A stretch of DNA of 34,405 nt from UBA11524 sp965646445 (GCA_965646445.1 CBFFZW010000045.1:1-34405), one strand, 5' to 3'; counted from the first letter of the stretch, positions 7,581 through 14,939 are shown. Made by a program: numbers and translations. The notes: generated by a model not told the origin, from the letters alone.

Positions 7581-8660
7581 TTAACCGGCGAAGGCCGACA
7601 TCCCCGTGAAAAACATCGGCGTCGTTTCATGGACGCGGCAGGCGCCGATGCCGTCCGGCAGGATGACGCGCAGCACCTGCCCCGCGTTTTTCTTGTCCAT
7701 GCCCATGGCGGCGATGAGCTCGCCCTCCGGGATCGGGGGAAGACGCCGGGGCAGGGACAGGGCGTCTAACAAGGCGTCCAGGCGGGCGGCGGTTCCCGCG
7801 GGGGTCAGCCCCCGGGCTTCCGCCATACGGGTGATGACGGCCATGCCCAGGGCCACGGCCTCACCGTGACGGAGGCCCTCGTAGTGCTGGCAGGTCTCCA
7901 CCGCGTGGGCGATGGTGTGGCCGAAGTTCAGGATCATGCGCAGGCCGGTGTCGTGCTCGTCCTGGGCCACGACATCAGCCTTTTGCTGGATGCAGCGGCG
8001 GAGGATCTCGTCGATGTGCGCCATCAGCCCCTCCCGGCCGCCGGGGGCCGCCTCCTCCAGCAGGCGGAACAGGGTTTCGTCGCCGATGCAGCCGTACTTG
8101 ACCACCTCGCCCAGGCCGTCCCGCCAGTATTCGGGGGTGAGGGTGCGCAGCGCGTCGGGGTCGCAGAGCACCAGGCTGGGCTGCCAGAAGGCTCCCACCA
8201 GGTTTTTGCCCTGGGGCAAGTCGACAGCCACCTTGCCGCCCACGGAGGAATCCACCTGGCTGAGCAGTGTGGTGGGCACCTGCGCGAAGCGGACGCCCCG
8301 CAGATAGGTTGCCGCCGCCAGACCCGCCAGGTCGCCGATGACGCCGCCGCCCAGGGCCACCACGGCATCCCGCCGGGTGATATGGTTTTCGCACAGGAAG
8401 GTGTACAATTCCGTCAGGCGGGCCAGGCATTTGGTCTGCTCGCCATGGGGAAGGGTGACGGCGCAGACCCGCAGGCCGGCATCGCGCGCGGAGGCAAGCA
8501 GCCGATCCAGATACAGGGGGGCCACATGGTCGTCGGTGACGACGGCCAGGGCGCATTCCCCCAGGGCGTCGCCCAGATAAGCCCCGGCCTGGTCGATCAG
8601 GCCGCGCTGGATGTGGATGGGATAGGTACGATCCTGAAGCGGAACGGTAATCATGGGCAT
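7581..8660 (-). CDS. aroB: 3-Dehydroquinate synthase
   Basis: A 359-residue cytoplasmic enzyme, normal length for AroB, which turns DAHP into 3-dehydroquinate, the second step of the shikimate pathway. The NAD-binding loop is GGGVIGDLAG (104-113), followed by the hallmark VPTTLLSQVDSSVGGK (128-143). The zinc ligands are in place: Glu185 (GLGEVVKYG), His248 (NFGHTIAHA) and His265 (LRHGEA). The start is the ATG eight bases after AAGGAGG; another ATG follows two codons later. It lies 33 bases after aroF in the same direction and shares its promoter and attenuator. Confidence 0.96.
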   Translation of the reverse strand: MPMITVPLQDRTYPIHIQRGLIDQAGAYLGDALGECALAVVTDDHVAPLYLDRLLASARDAGLRVCAVTLPHGEQTKCLARLTELYTFLCENHITRRDAVVALGGGVIGDLAGLAAATYLRGVRFAQVPTTLLSQVDSSVGGKVAVDLPQGKNLVGAFWQPSLVLCDPDALRTLTPEYWRDGLGEVVKYGCIGDETLFRLLEEAAPGGREGLMAHIDEILRRCIQQKADVVAQDEHDTGLRMILNFGHTIAHAVETCQHYEGLRHGEAVALGMAVITRMAEARGLTPAGTAARLDALLDALSLPRRLPPIPEGELIAAMGMDKKNAGQVLRVILPDGIGACRVHETTPMFFTGMSAFAG

Positions 8661-8693
8661 GGCGGAAACCTCCTTCTGCACGGCTGAATGGCC

Positions 8694-9707
8694 TTACACT
8701 TCCCGGCCCACAACGGCGGCAATCTGACGGATGTCGGCCATCACCTGGGCGAAAAGGTCAGGCTTGATGGACTGGGCGCCGTCGCACAGGGCGTTGGCGG
8801 GGTCGTTGTGGACCTCGATCATCAGGCCGTCCGCGCCCACGGCGATGGCGGCGCGGGCCAGGGGCTCCACCATCCACCACTTGCCCGTGGCGTGGCTGGG
8901 ATCCACCACCACCGGCAGATGGCTCAGCTTCTTCACCGCCAGGATGGCCGAGAGGTCGAGGGTGTTGCGGGTGTAGGTCTCGTAGGTGCGGATGCCCCGC
9001 TCGCACAAAATGACGTTGGGGTTGCCGCCGGCCATGATGTACTCGGCGCTCATCAGCCACTCCTCGATGGTGGCGGAAAGCCCGCGCTTGAGCAGGATGG
9101 GCTTGTTGACCTGCCCCAGCAGCCGCAGCAGGTCGAAGTTCTGCATGTTCCGCGCGCCCACCTGGATGCAGTCCACCTTTTCGGCAAAGATGTCGATGTC
9201 GTAGGGGCTCATGATTTCGGTGACGATGGGCAGACCCGTGGCGCGGCGGGCTTCCTCCAGGAGCTCGAGGCCCTCGTACTTCAGCCCCTGGAAGGCGTAG
9301 GGCGATGTCCGAGGCTTGAAGGCGCCGCCGCGAAGCACCGTGGCCCCGGCCTTTTGCACTTCCTGCGCCACATAGGTGATCTGCTCCCGGCTTTCCACCG
9401 AGCAGGGGCCCGCCATCACGGCCAGCCGCTTTCCGCCGATCTCCGCCTGACCGACTTTGATGACGCTGGGGCCCGGGTGGAACATGCGGTTGGCCTTCTT
9501 GAAGGGCTCGGCCACCTTCATGATGCGCTCCACGCAGCGGAAGCTCTCCACCTGGGCCGGATCCACCTGGCTGGTATCGCCAATCAGGCCCAGGATGGTC
9601 AGATCGGAACCGAACATGGGGTTGACGTTCAGTCCGCGGCCGACCAGCATATTCGTCAGCTTGTCAATTTCCTGCTTGGGAGTTCCCTGCTTGAGCACAA
9701 TAATCAT
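8694..9707 (-). CDS. aroF: DAHP synthase, AroA-I-beta type
   Basis: A 337-residue enzyme that condenses phosphoenolpyruvate and erythrose 4-phosphate to DAHP, the entry step to aromatic amino acids. The catalytic barrel shows AGPCSVES (99-106, metal-binding Cys102), KPRTSPYAFQG (131-141), ILLKRG and VDPSHATGK. The first 70 residues (MIIVLKQGTP onward) form the ferredoxin-like/ACT-like N-terminal domain that in this class gives feedback inhibition by Tyr or Phe. The start ATG has AAGGAGG eight bases before. It is first in an aroF-aroB operon and lies just downstream of a Phe-rich leader peptide and terminator, so it is probably controlled both at the protein and the transcript level. Confidence 0.96.
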   Translation of the reverse strand: MIIVLKQGTPKQEIDKLTNMLVGRGLNVNPMFGSDLTILGLIGDTSQVDPAQVESFRCVERIMKVAEPFKKANRMFHPGPSVIKVGQAEIGGKRLAVMAGPCSVESREQITYVAQEVQKAGATVLRGGAFKPRTSPYAFQGLKYEGLELLEEARRATGLPIVTEIMSPYDIDIFAEKVDCIQVGARNMQNFDLLRLLGQVNKPILLKRGLSATIEEWLMSAEYIMAGGNPNVILCERGIRTYETYTRNTLDLSAILAVKKLSHLPVVVDPSHATGKWWMVEPLARAAIAVGADGLMIEVHNDPANALCDGAQSIKPDLFAQVMADIRQIAAVVGREV

Positions 9708-9736
9708 CGGTGATTCCTCCTTGTCGCGCTTGGTAC

Positions 9737-9767
9737 AAAAAAAGCGGAAGCCCGCAAAGAGCCTCCG
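9737..9767 (-). terminator. Attenuator terminator before aroF
   Basis: On the minus strand CGGAGGCTC (9767-9759) pairs with GGGCTTCCG (9753-9745) over nine base pairs, two of them G-U, around a five-base loop. One C and seven Ts follow. It ends 29 bases before the aroF start and well inside the aroF transcript, which is the position of an attenuator and not of an upstream gene's end. Confidence 0.85.
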
Positions 9768-9814
9768 TTCCATCAGCAGCCCGCGAGGGCCCGCCGTCCG
9801 TCCGTCTCTTTACG
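9753..9814 (-). promoter_or_regulatory. Antiterminator pairing of the aroF leader
   Basis: In the leader RNA, CGUAAAGAG (9814-9806), directly after the leader-peptide stop, can pair over nine bases (one U-G) with CUCUUUGCG (9761-9753), which takes up part of the terminator's 5' arm, its loop and its 3' arm. The same CGUAAA can pair with UUUACG (9859-9854) inside the Phe codons of the leader peptide. Pairings 1:2, 2:3 and 3:4 therefore exclude each other as in classic amino-acid attenuators. The pairings are read from sequence; the mechanism is inferred. Confidence 0.75.
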
Positions 9815-9883
9815 TCACGCCAAAGCCCCGGTGCGGCCAAAGCCCACCGGGAACGTAAACGCGAAGGACGCGGCGTACAGCAT
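9815..9883 (-). CDS. Phe-rich leader peptide of the aroF attenuator
   Basis: A 22-codon frame beginning MLYAASFAFTFPVGF, with four Phe (residues 7, 9, 11, 15) and one Tyr. It has a strong AGGAGG five bases before its ATG and starts about 37 bases from the predicted transcription start. Its stop codon abuts the antiterminator arm. Stalling at the Phe codons 7-11 would cover RNA segment 1 and favour read-through into aroF; a ribosome reaching the stop would cover segment 2 and favour termination. It is too short to be a functional protein by itself and probably acts only in sensing charged tRNA-Phe. Confidence 0.8.
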   Translation of the reverse strand: MLYAASFAFTFPVGFGRTGALA

Positions 9884-9926
9884 CATAACCTCCTGCAAGG
9901 GAACGGCTTGGCCGTCCGTAAACATG

Positions 9927-9955
9927 ATTATACCGTCGCGTACCGCCGCTGTCAA
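9927..9955 (-). promoter_or_regulatory. Promoter of the aroF-aroB operon
   Basis: On the minus strand a perfect TTGACA (9955-9950) and perfect TATAAT (9932-9927) are separated by exactly 17 bp. Such a consensus promoter fits an operon whose control lies in attenuation and not initiation. Transcription would begin near 9920. Confidence 0.88.
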
Positions 9956-10031
9956 CCCCCGACGGGGAGAAAGCCAGCGGAAAGACAGGGCAACAGGTGT
10001 TTTTCTTTTAATGCTTCCTGGTTGTTTTCTC

Positions 10032-10060
10032 TTGACATCAGTCCGAAATCAGTCTATAAT
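10032..10060 (+). promoter_or_regulatory. Promoter of the marR-MATE operon
   Basis: Perfect TTGACA (10032-10037) and TATAAT (10055-10060) with a 17-bp spacer. The large inverted repeat listed next covers the spacer and the -10 box, so a bound repressor would block polymerase. Confidence 0.88.
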
Positions 10061-10078
10061 GCAGACTGATTTCGGACT
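10040..10078. promoter_or_regulatory. Operator: perfect 16-bp inverted repeat
   Basis: AGTCCGAAATCAGTCT (10040-10055) is repeated exactly in inverted form as AGACTGATTTCGGACT (10063-10078) with seven bases between. It spans the -10 box and transcription start and ends 16 bases before the marR ATG. This is the expected place and symmetry for autorepression by the MarR protein encoded next; that it is the binding site is inferred. Confidence 0.82.
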
Positions 10079-10094
10079 ATCGGGAGGTGTGATA

Positions 10095-10550
10095 ATGGAA
10101 TCGCTGTTCAGTCCGGCGCTTCGGCGCTACAATCAGCTGTATTGCCTGGAGGGGCAGCTGTATCATGAGGCGGCGGTAAGGCTGAACCTGTCGGACAGCC
10201 AATTTTGGACGCTGTACGTGCTTTACGGCGCGGGAGCGGCTTTATCCCAGCGGGAGATTTCCATCGGCACAGGGATGCCGAAGCAGACGATTCATTCCAC
10301 CGTGGGGCAGATGCTTCAGGCAGGCTACCTGTGCAGGGAGGAAGCATCTGGACGGGAATGTCGGCTGCTGCTGACGACAGCCGGCAGGCAGCTGGCCGAA
10401 GAAACCGTGGCCTTCGTCATCCGCCGGGAAAACGAAGCCATGGCGGATTTTTCGGCCCGGGAACGGAATCGTCTCCTTTCTCTGAGCGAACAATATGTTC
10501 AGCGGCTGGGGGCGCTTTTGGCTGATCTGCCGCGACGAAACAAGGAGTAA
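10095..10550 (+). CDS. MarR-family transcription regulator
   Basis: A 151-residue winged-helix regulator of normal MarR length. The DNA-binding part is clear: LSQREISIGTGMPKQTIHSTVGQMLQAGYL, followed by the wing EEASGRECRLLLTTAGRQLAEE. Flanking helices would form the dimer. GGGAGG lies before the ATG. The MATE transporter gene follows two bases after the stop, so both come from one transcript. Such pairs (MepR-MepA in Staphylococcus is the known model) respond to toxic compounds that release the repressor and induce efflux. The ligand here is unknown. Confidence 0.93.
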   Translation: MESLFSPALRRYNQLYCLEGQLYHEAAVRLNLSDSQFWTLYVLYGAGAALSQREISIGTGMPKQTIHSTVGQMLQAGYLCREEASGRECRLLLTTAGRQLAEETVAFVIRRENEAMADFSARERNRLLSLSEQYVQRLGALLADLPRRNKE

Positions 10551-10552
10551 CC

Positions 10553-11884
10553 ATGCGGATTCAATTATCGGATTCCTTCACATACCGGAAGCTGCTGCGT
10601 TTTGTGCTGCCCTCAGTGGTGATGATGGTCTTCACTTCCATCTACGGCGTGGTGGACGGTTTGTTTGTGTCCAACTACGCGGGCAAGACGCCCTTCGCCG
10701 CCGTCAACCTGGTGTACCCGGTGCTGATGCTGCTGGCGGCCATCGGCTTCATGATGGGCTCGGGCGGCAGCGCGCTGGTGTCCATGACCCTGGGCCAGGG
10801 CAACCGCGAGCGGGCCAACCACATCTTTTCCATGCTGGTGACGGTGACGGCGGTATCCGGCGCGGCGCTGACGCTGCTGGGCGAATGGTTTCTGCCCCGG
10901 ATCGTTATCCTGCTGGGGGCGGACGAGAGCCTGATCCCCGACTGCCTCACCTATGGCCGGATCATCCTGCTGTCCCTGCCCTTCTTCATGCTGACGAACA
11001 TGTTTCAGACCTTCCTCATCACGGCGGAGAAGCCCAAGCTGGGGCTGGCCGTCACCGTGGGCGCGGGCATGACCAACATTGCGCTGGATTACCTGCTGGT
11101 GGGCGTGCTGCCCTTGGGCATCGCGGGCGCGGCCTGGGCGACGGCGGCCAGCCAGGCGGTGGGCGGCCTCGTTCCCATGCTGTACTTTGCCCGAAGGAAC
11201 GACAGCCTCCTGCGGCTGACGGCCTTCCGCTTTGACGGCAGGGCCCTGTGGCGCGCCTGCACCAACGGCTCGTCGGAGCTGATGACCAACATTTCCCTCT
11301 CGCTGGTGAATATCTTGTACAACTGGCAGCTGATGCGGCTCATCGGGGAGGACGGCGTGGCAGCCTGGGGTGTGGTGATGTATGTCAGTTTCATTTTCAT
11401 CGCCATATTCCTGGGCTATGCCATCGGCGTCGGGCCGGTAATCGGCTTCCATTACGGCGCGGGCCATCATGATGAGCTGCGGAGCCTGCTGCGCAAGAGC
11501 CTGGTCATCATTGGCCTGACATCGTTGGTGCTCACGGTGCTGTCCGAGGCCGTCACCCGGCCCCTGACCGCCGTGTTCGTGGGCTATGACGCCGAACTGT
11601 GGGCATTGACCCGTCGGGCCTTCGCGATTTACAGCGTTTCCTTCCTGATCTGCGGCTTCAATATTTTCGGCTCGGCGTTCTTCACGGCCCTGGGCAACGG
11701 CGCGGTTTCGGCGGTGATTTCCTTCCTGCGGACGCTGCTGTTCCAGGTGGTGACGGTGCTGCTGCTGCCGGTCTTCTGGGGGCTGGACGGCGTGTGGGCA
11801 GCCATCGTGGTGGCGGAAGGCCTGGGGCTGGTGGTCACGGCGGGCTTCCTGGTGCGGCTGCGGGGACGGTATCACTACGGCTGA
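10553..11884 (+). CDS. MATE-family multidrug efflux transporter
   Basis: A 443-residue integral membrane protein with about 12 hydrophobic segments in two similar halves, the normal length for MATE antiporters, which export cationic drugs with Na+ or H+. Typical segments include LPSVVMMVFTSIYGVVDGLFVSNYAG (19-44), GSGGSALVSMTLGQGNRERAN (70-90) and, in the second half, GYAIGVGPVIGFHYGAGHHDEL. It resembles the MepA branch. It is joined to the MarR gene by a 2-base gap, with AAGGAG inside the marR end. A bidirectional terminator follows. The transported compounds cannot be told. Confidence 0.93.
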   Translation: MRIQLSDSFTYRKLLRFVLPSVVMMVFTSIYGVVDGLFVSNYAGKTPFAAVNLVYPVLMLLAAIGFMMGSGGSALVSMTLGQGNRERANHIFSMLVTVTAVSGAALTLLGEWFLPRIVILLGADESLIPDCLTYGRIILLSLPFFMLTNMFQTFLITAEKPKLGLAVTVGAGMTNIALDYLLVGVLPLGIAGAAWATAASQAVGGLVPMLYFARRNDSLLRLTAFRFDGRALWRACTNGSSELMTNISLSLVNILYNWQLMRLIGEDGVAAWGVVMYVSFIFIAIFLGYAIGVGPVIGFHYGAGHHDELRSLLRKSLVIIGLTSLVLTVLSEAVTRPLTAVFVGYDAELWALTRRAFAIYSVSFLICGFNIFGSAFFTALGNGAVSAVISFLRTLLFQVVTVLLLPVFWGLDGVWAAIVVAEGLGLVVTAGFLVRLRGRYHYG

Positions 11885-11927
11885 CGGTACGGCAGCCAGG
11901 CAGCTGCTTTGTCCCCAAAAAACGTAT

Positions 11928-11966
11928 GCGGCGTCCACCTTATTGGAGGACGCCGCTATTTTTATT
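11928..11966. terminator. Bidirectional terminator between convergent genes
   Basis: GCGGCGTCC (11928-11936) pairs with GGACGCCGC (11948-11956). On the plus strand TATTTTTATT follows and ends the MATE operon. On the minus strand a T6 run follows after five bases and would end the DUF3784-like operon, whose stop codon is at 11962-11964. Confidence 0.82.
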
Positions 11967-12291
11967 CTGTTTCCCTGCCTTGCGACCGTACCAGTCTAAT
12001 GAATGATACGACAGCATAAACCACGGCCGCGATAACAACGGCCATGGCGATGATCGTGAACAGGTCGTTCTCCGTAACCATGCCCACGCCGTTCAGGGCA
12101 AACACAGCGGCCAGGAGCAGAAACACCACAGCGGATTGGCGATAGTGCGGCTTCTTATCCATGGATGAGCGCTCTTCCCTGGAGGCATAAAGCCAGGCAT
12201 TGTTCAGCAGCGCTCCCTTTTCCAGGAAGTGGGCGACAGACAGCGCCAGAAACAGCCCTGCCAGAAGAAAAACAAGGATGACAGGCAGCAT
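11962..12291 (-). CDS. Small membrane protein, DUF3784-like
   Basis: A 109-residue protein with a hydrophobic N-terminus (LPVILVFLLAGLFLALSVAHFL), a polar middle (LEKGALLNNAWLYASREERSSMDKK) and two further hydrophobic stretches. The pattern of three membrane helices and a GxxLxNxW...D+K loop resembles DUF3784 proteins, common in Bacillota and of unknown function. The second of two nearby ATGs is chosen because AAAGGAG lies seven bases before it. It follows the C39-like peptidase gene by 48 bases in the same direction, so the two probably share a transcript. The family call is tentative. Confidence 0.65.
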   Translation of the reverse strand: MLPVILVFLLAGLFLALSVAHFLEKGALLNNAWLYASREERSSMDKKPHYRQSAVVFLLLAAVFALNGVGMVTENDLFTIIAMAVVIAAVVYAVVSFIRLVRSQGRETE

Positions 12292-12339
12292 AGGCATTCT
12301 CCTTTCAGCGTGTTGGGGAGAGCGTATACGATTGCGACA

Positions 12340-13134
12340 TCAGCTGTCCCCATGAATCAAATGCCATTGGGCCAGATCAACCACCCGGCTGTCCCGGTGT
12401 TCTTTACGGAAGGTGGAGTTGACGACCTTTCGCATATGCAGGTCGAAGCGGATGCGGTAGACGCGTACGGTTGCGCCGTCAAGCTCATGGGCGGCGGGGT
12501 CAACCACCAGATAGTAGCCCTCCTCATCCGCCTTGCCCACCACCAGCACCGCGTGATAAACGCCGTTGGGCTTGCGCAGATAGACGTACACCGGAGAATA
12601 GCTGGGGTCTGTCAGGTAGTTTTCCAGCATTTTGTCAAAAATATAGCTTTTGTAGGAGACGCGCTCAACGCCGGCCAGCGCCGCGCTCACGTCGTCATAA
12701 GGTTCGGTCAGGTCGCGGCTGTTCATCAGCACGCTCATGTCGCCTGGAGTAATGTCCAGCCCAAGATAGGACAGCGCCATGGCGTAGGCGGCCCGGGTAC
12801 ACATGTTGGCGGTGTAATACCGATATTTCCTGCCATTGGCATAGGTGCGCGCGTTGAGATCCAGCTTGGTGCCGGGCTCCACACTGCACCAGTAGGCCGA
12901 ACAGAAAAGCGGATCCTTGTTTTCATTCTGCGAGATATAGCGGATGAAGCCGGGAAGCGGCTGAGCCGACGTCACGTCTTCGCCCTGAACGACGGGCATC
13001 AGCAGCCGCGCGGCGACCTGGGCTTCAGTGGTGCATTCGGGCAGAGGGAGCGGCGCTTCCGCTTCCGTCCGCGCGGAAAGGGGCAGCAAAAGCATGACGC
13101 ACAGCAGCAGCGCGACGCGCCGGAAACAGGTCAC
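12340..13134 (-). CDS. Secreted C39-like cysteine peptidase domain protein
   Basis: A 264-residue protein with a signal peptide (about residues 1-22, ending SARTEA). The mature part fits the papain-like peptidase C39_2 fold: Cys112 in ANMCTRAAYAMALSYLG, His194 in GVYHAVLVVGK and Asp212 in YYLVVDPAA supply a plausible Cys-His-Asp triad. The start is a GTG preceded by AGGGGG; no ATG fits. Its own promoter is upstream. Such exported domains in Clostridia have mostly unknown substrates; it might cut a cell-wall peptide or be an inactive adaptor. The downstream DUF3784-like gene is probably co-transcribed. Confidence 0.75.
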   Translation of the reverse strand: MTCFRRVALLLCVMLLLPLSARTEAEAPLPLPECTTEAQVAARLLMPVVQGEDVTSAQPLPGFIRYISQNENKDPLFCSAYWCSVEPGTKLDLNARTYANGRKYRYYTANMCTRAAYAMALSYLGLDITPGDMSVLMNSRDLTEPYDDVSAALAGVERVSYKSYIFDKMLENYLTDPSYSPVYVYLRKPNGVYHAVLVVGKADEEGYYLVVDPAAHELDGATVRVYRIRFDLHMRKVVNSTFRKEHRDSRVVDLAQWHLIHGDS

Positions 13135-13170
13135 TCCACCGCCCCCTTCATCTTACCGTCGTTCGCAATG

Positions 13171-13199
13171 ATTGTACAACAAAATGGAGGGGCGTGCAA
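13171..13199 (-). promoter_or_regulatory. Promoter of the C39-like peptidase operon
   Basis: On the minus strand TTGCAC (13199-13194) and TACAAT (13176-13171) are 17 bp apart. Transcription would begin near 13163, about 30 bases before the GTG start. Confidence 0.68.
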
Positions 13200-13267
13200 G
13201 AGGAAATGTAAAAAAATGGCGAAAAACATCGAAAGTGATACAGCTGTAAACGGTCAAGGGCCAATCA

Positions 13268-13308
13268 AAAAGCTCTCTCTCAGGCGCGGAAGCCCCAGGA
13301 GAGAGCCC
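13268..13308 (-). terminator. Intrinsic terminator of the degV-like gene
   Basis: On the minus strand GCTCTCTC opens and GAGAGAGAGC closes a long, partly imperfect stem that runs into five Ts, a few bases after the DegV stop at 13316. Confidence 0.72.
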
Positions 13309-13315
13309 ATCCAAT

Positions 13316-14149
13316 TTACGCGGATTCAAAGCCCACCAGCACGCCGCCTTCCTCGGCATAATAGCTGCACAGCGCCCTGGTGCGGCTGACGACCACCTCC
13401 GCCTGGGGCCACGCCGTCAGGATGGCCTCCTTTAGGGCTTGGGCGGCGTTTTCATTGCGGCAGTGGTCGATGCGAACCTTCCCGCCCGCGTAGCCGCGTT
13501 CCTGCAGGTTGGCGACGATCTCCGCCAGGGCCTTTTTGGCGCTGCGGCACTTGGCGATGGGCTTCAGATCACCGGCGGCGCTGGCAATACCTACAATGCG
13601 GATGCCCAGCAGCCCGGCCAAGGCGCCGATGGCGGGGCTGACCCGGCCGTTGCTGACAAAGTTTCGCAGGCTTTCCAGGACGAAGACAAGGTTGGTTTTC
13701 TTCTGATAATCGGCCATCGCCTGGGCAATGGCGTCGAAGTCCAGCCCCTGATGAATCAGCTCTTCCAGCTTTTCCACCAGCAGCGCCATGCCCGGCCCGG
13801 CGGAGAGGCTGTCGATCACCAGCACCCGCCGTCCGGGGAATTTGTCCTGATATTCCCGGGCGGCCACGCAGGCCGCGTTGTGGCTGCCGGACAGCGTGCT
13901 GGTGATGGCCACGCAGAAGACGTTTTCCGCGTCCCCAAAGGCGGCCAGCCATTCGTCCGGCGAGGGACAGGCGGTACGGGAGCGTCCCTTGAAGGCGCGC
14001 AGCGCGTCCACCATGCCGCCAACGTCCAGGGCCTCGTCATCCACATAGGTGCGCTCGCCGGCGGTGATTTTCAGCGGCACGCTGGAAAAAGCCGTCAGTG
14101 ATAGGGTCAATAAATCCGCGGCGGAATCCGCGACAATTCGATGCGTCAT
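13316..14149 (-). CDS. DegV-family fatty-acid-binding protein
   Basis: A 277-residue cytoplasmic protein of normal DegV length. Characterised members (FakB) hold a fatty acid for phosphorylation by the kinase FakA. Visible family signatures are DSAADL (8-13), ITSTLSGSHNAA (82-93), which holds the carboxylate-binding loop, SLSAGPGMALLVE and LESLRNFVSNGRVS. No kinase gene is nearby, but several DegV paralogues commonly share one kinase. AGGAGG precedes the ATG. It is transcribed away from the DUF1836 gene from a strong promoter. The exact acyl ligand is unknown. Confidence 0.92.
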   Translation of the reverse strand: MTHRIVADSAADLLTLSLTAFSSVPLKITAGERTYVDDEALDVGGMVDALRAFKGRSRTACPSPDEWLAAFGDAENVFCVAITSTLSGSHNAACVAAREYQDKFPGRRVLVIDSLSAGPGMALLVEKLEELIHQGLDFDAIAQAMADYQKKTNLVFVLESLRNFVSNGRVSPAIGALAGLLGIRIVGIASAAGDLKPIAKCRSAKKALAEIVANLQERGYAGGKVRIDHCRNENAAQALKEAILTAWPQAEVVVSRTRALCSYYAEEGGVLVGFESA

Positions 14150-14208
14150 GGCCTTGATCCTCCTGCGCTCCCCGACGGGAGCTGATCTTGCTTTGGTTTT
14201 GCGAGACC

Positions 14209-14237
14209 ACTATATCAGTTTTTCAAAAACTTGTCAA
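14209..14237 (-). promoter_or_regulatory. Promoter of the degV-like gene
   Basis: On the minus strand TTGACA (14237-14232) and TATAGT (14214-14209) are separated by 17 bp. Its -35 box lies only 18 bases from the -35 box of the divergent DUF1836 promoter. Confidence 0.82.
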
Positions 14238-14255
14238 GAGCATTTGAAAATCTTG

Positions 14256-14284
14256 TTGACAGCATTGAAAGGTGGATGTATAAT
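14256..14284 (+). promoter_or_regulatory. Promoter of the DUF1836 gene
   Basis: TTGACA (14256-14261), a 17-bp spacer and TATAAT (14279-14284). The -10 box contains an in-frame ATG at 14283, which therefore cannot be the translation start; transcription would begin near 14291. A similar sequence of about 20 bases (CTTGTCAAGAGCATTTGAAA / CTTGTTGACAGCATTGAAA) is repeated at about 14230-14250 and 14253-14271 and could be a control site. Confidence 0.82.
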
Positions 14285-14306
14285 GCTGCTTGGAGGAGAT
14301 GAGGTT

Positions 14307-14849
14307 ATGTCAGTGCGGATTGCGGCCTTCCGAATGCCCCGCTATCGGGAGATTCCCAACGTGGGCTTGTACCTGGATCAGACGGTGAAGTACATCAACG
14401 GCTTTCTGGAGCCGCTGGGGTGCATGGAAATCACCGCGTCTATGGTGAGCAATTATGTGAAGAAGGGGTACATTGAGAACCCCGTCCGCAAGCAGTACAG
14501 CGCCGACCAGATCGCGTATCTGTTCGTCATCGCCATCATCAAAAGCGTGGTTTCCATGGAGAACATCGTCCGGCTGTTCGGCCGTCAGCGCGTGACCTAC
14601 ACCAGCGAGGTGGCCTACGACTACTTTTGCACCGAGCTGGAAAACATGCTGAATTACACCTTCGGCCTGAAGGGCGCGGCGGACGAGGTCGGCGTCACCA
14701 CCTCCATGGAGAAGGATATGCTTCGCAGCGTCATCATCGCCGTGGCGCATATCATCTACCTGACCAGCCGGTTTGAGGCCCTGGCTCCGCAGGAGGAAGC
14801 CGTACCTGCGCAGGATGCCCTTCCCCCGGCGGAAGGTGAAGTCCAATGA
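14307..14849 (+). CDS. DUF1836 domain protein
   Basis: A 180-residue protein. The N-terminal part (RMPRYREIPNVGLYLDQTVKYINGFL, ITASMVSNYVKKGYIENPVRKQYSADQIAYLFVI) matches DUF1836, a Bacillota family with a MerR-like helix-turn-helix look (a two-helix unit followed by a KKGYI wing), so it is probably a DNA-binding regulator. The C-terminus is acidic and Pro/Ala-rich. The start is the ATG after GGAGGAG; an ATG 24 bases earlier lies in the promoter's -10 box. It is divergent from the degV-like gene and might regulate it or itself. A strong terminator follows. Confidence 0.83.
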   Translation: MSVRIAAFRMPRYREIPNVGLYLDQTVKYINGFLEPLGCMEITASMVSNYVKKGYIENPVRKQYSADQIAYLFVIAIIKSVVSMENIVRLFGRQRVTYTSEVAYDYFCTELENMLNYTFGLKGAADEVGVTTSMEKDMLRSVIIAVAHIIYLTSRFEALAPQEEAVPAQDALPPAEGEVQ

Positions 14850-14883
14850 CGGCGGACATCAGCGTTTTGCGCGGACAAGCAAG

Positions 14884-14926
14884 ATCCCGGAAGCACCCAT
14901 CAGGGCGATGCTTCCGGGATTTTTTT
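14884..14926 (+). terminator. Intrinsic terminator of the DUF1836 gene
   Basis: ATCCCGGAAGCA (14884-14895) pairs perfectly with TGCTTCCGGGAT (14909-14920), followed by a T-tract through 14926. Confidence 0.93.
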
Positions 14927-14939
14927 GCTGACGGCGGGG

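Noticed and set aside
9708..9920. T-box riboswitch before aroF
   Set aside because: No T-box consensus or specifier stem is seen. The stretch is short and instead holds a translated Phe-rich leader with alternative pairings.
14283..14306. Earlier ATG for the DUF1836 gene
   Set aside because: It lies within the -10 box of the gene's own promoter, upstream of the expected transcript start; the next ATG has GGAGGAG before it.
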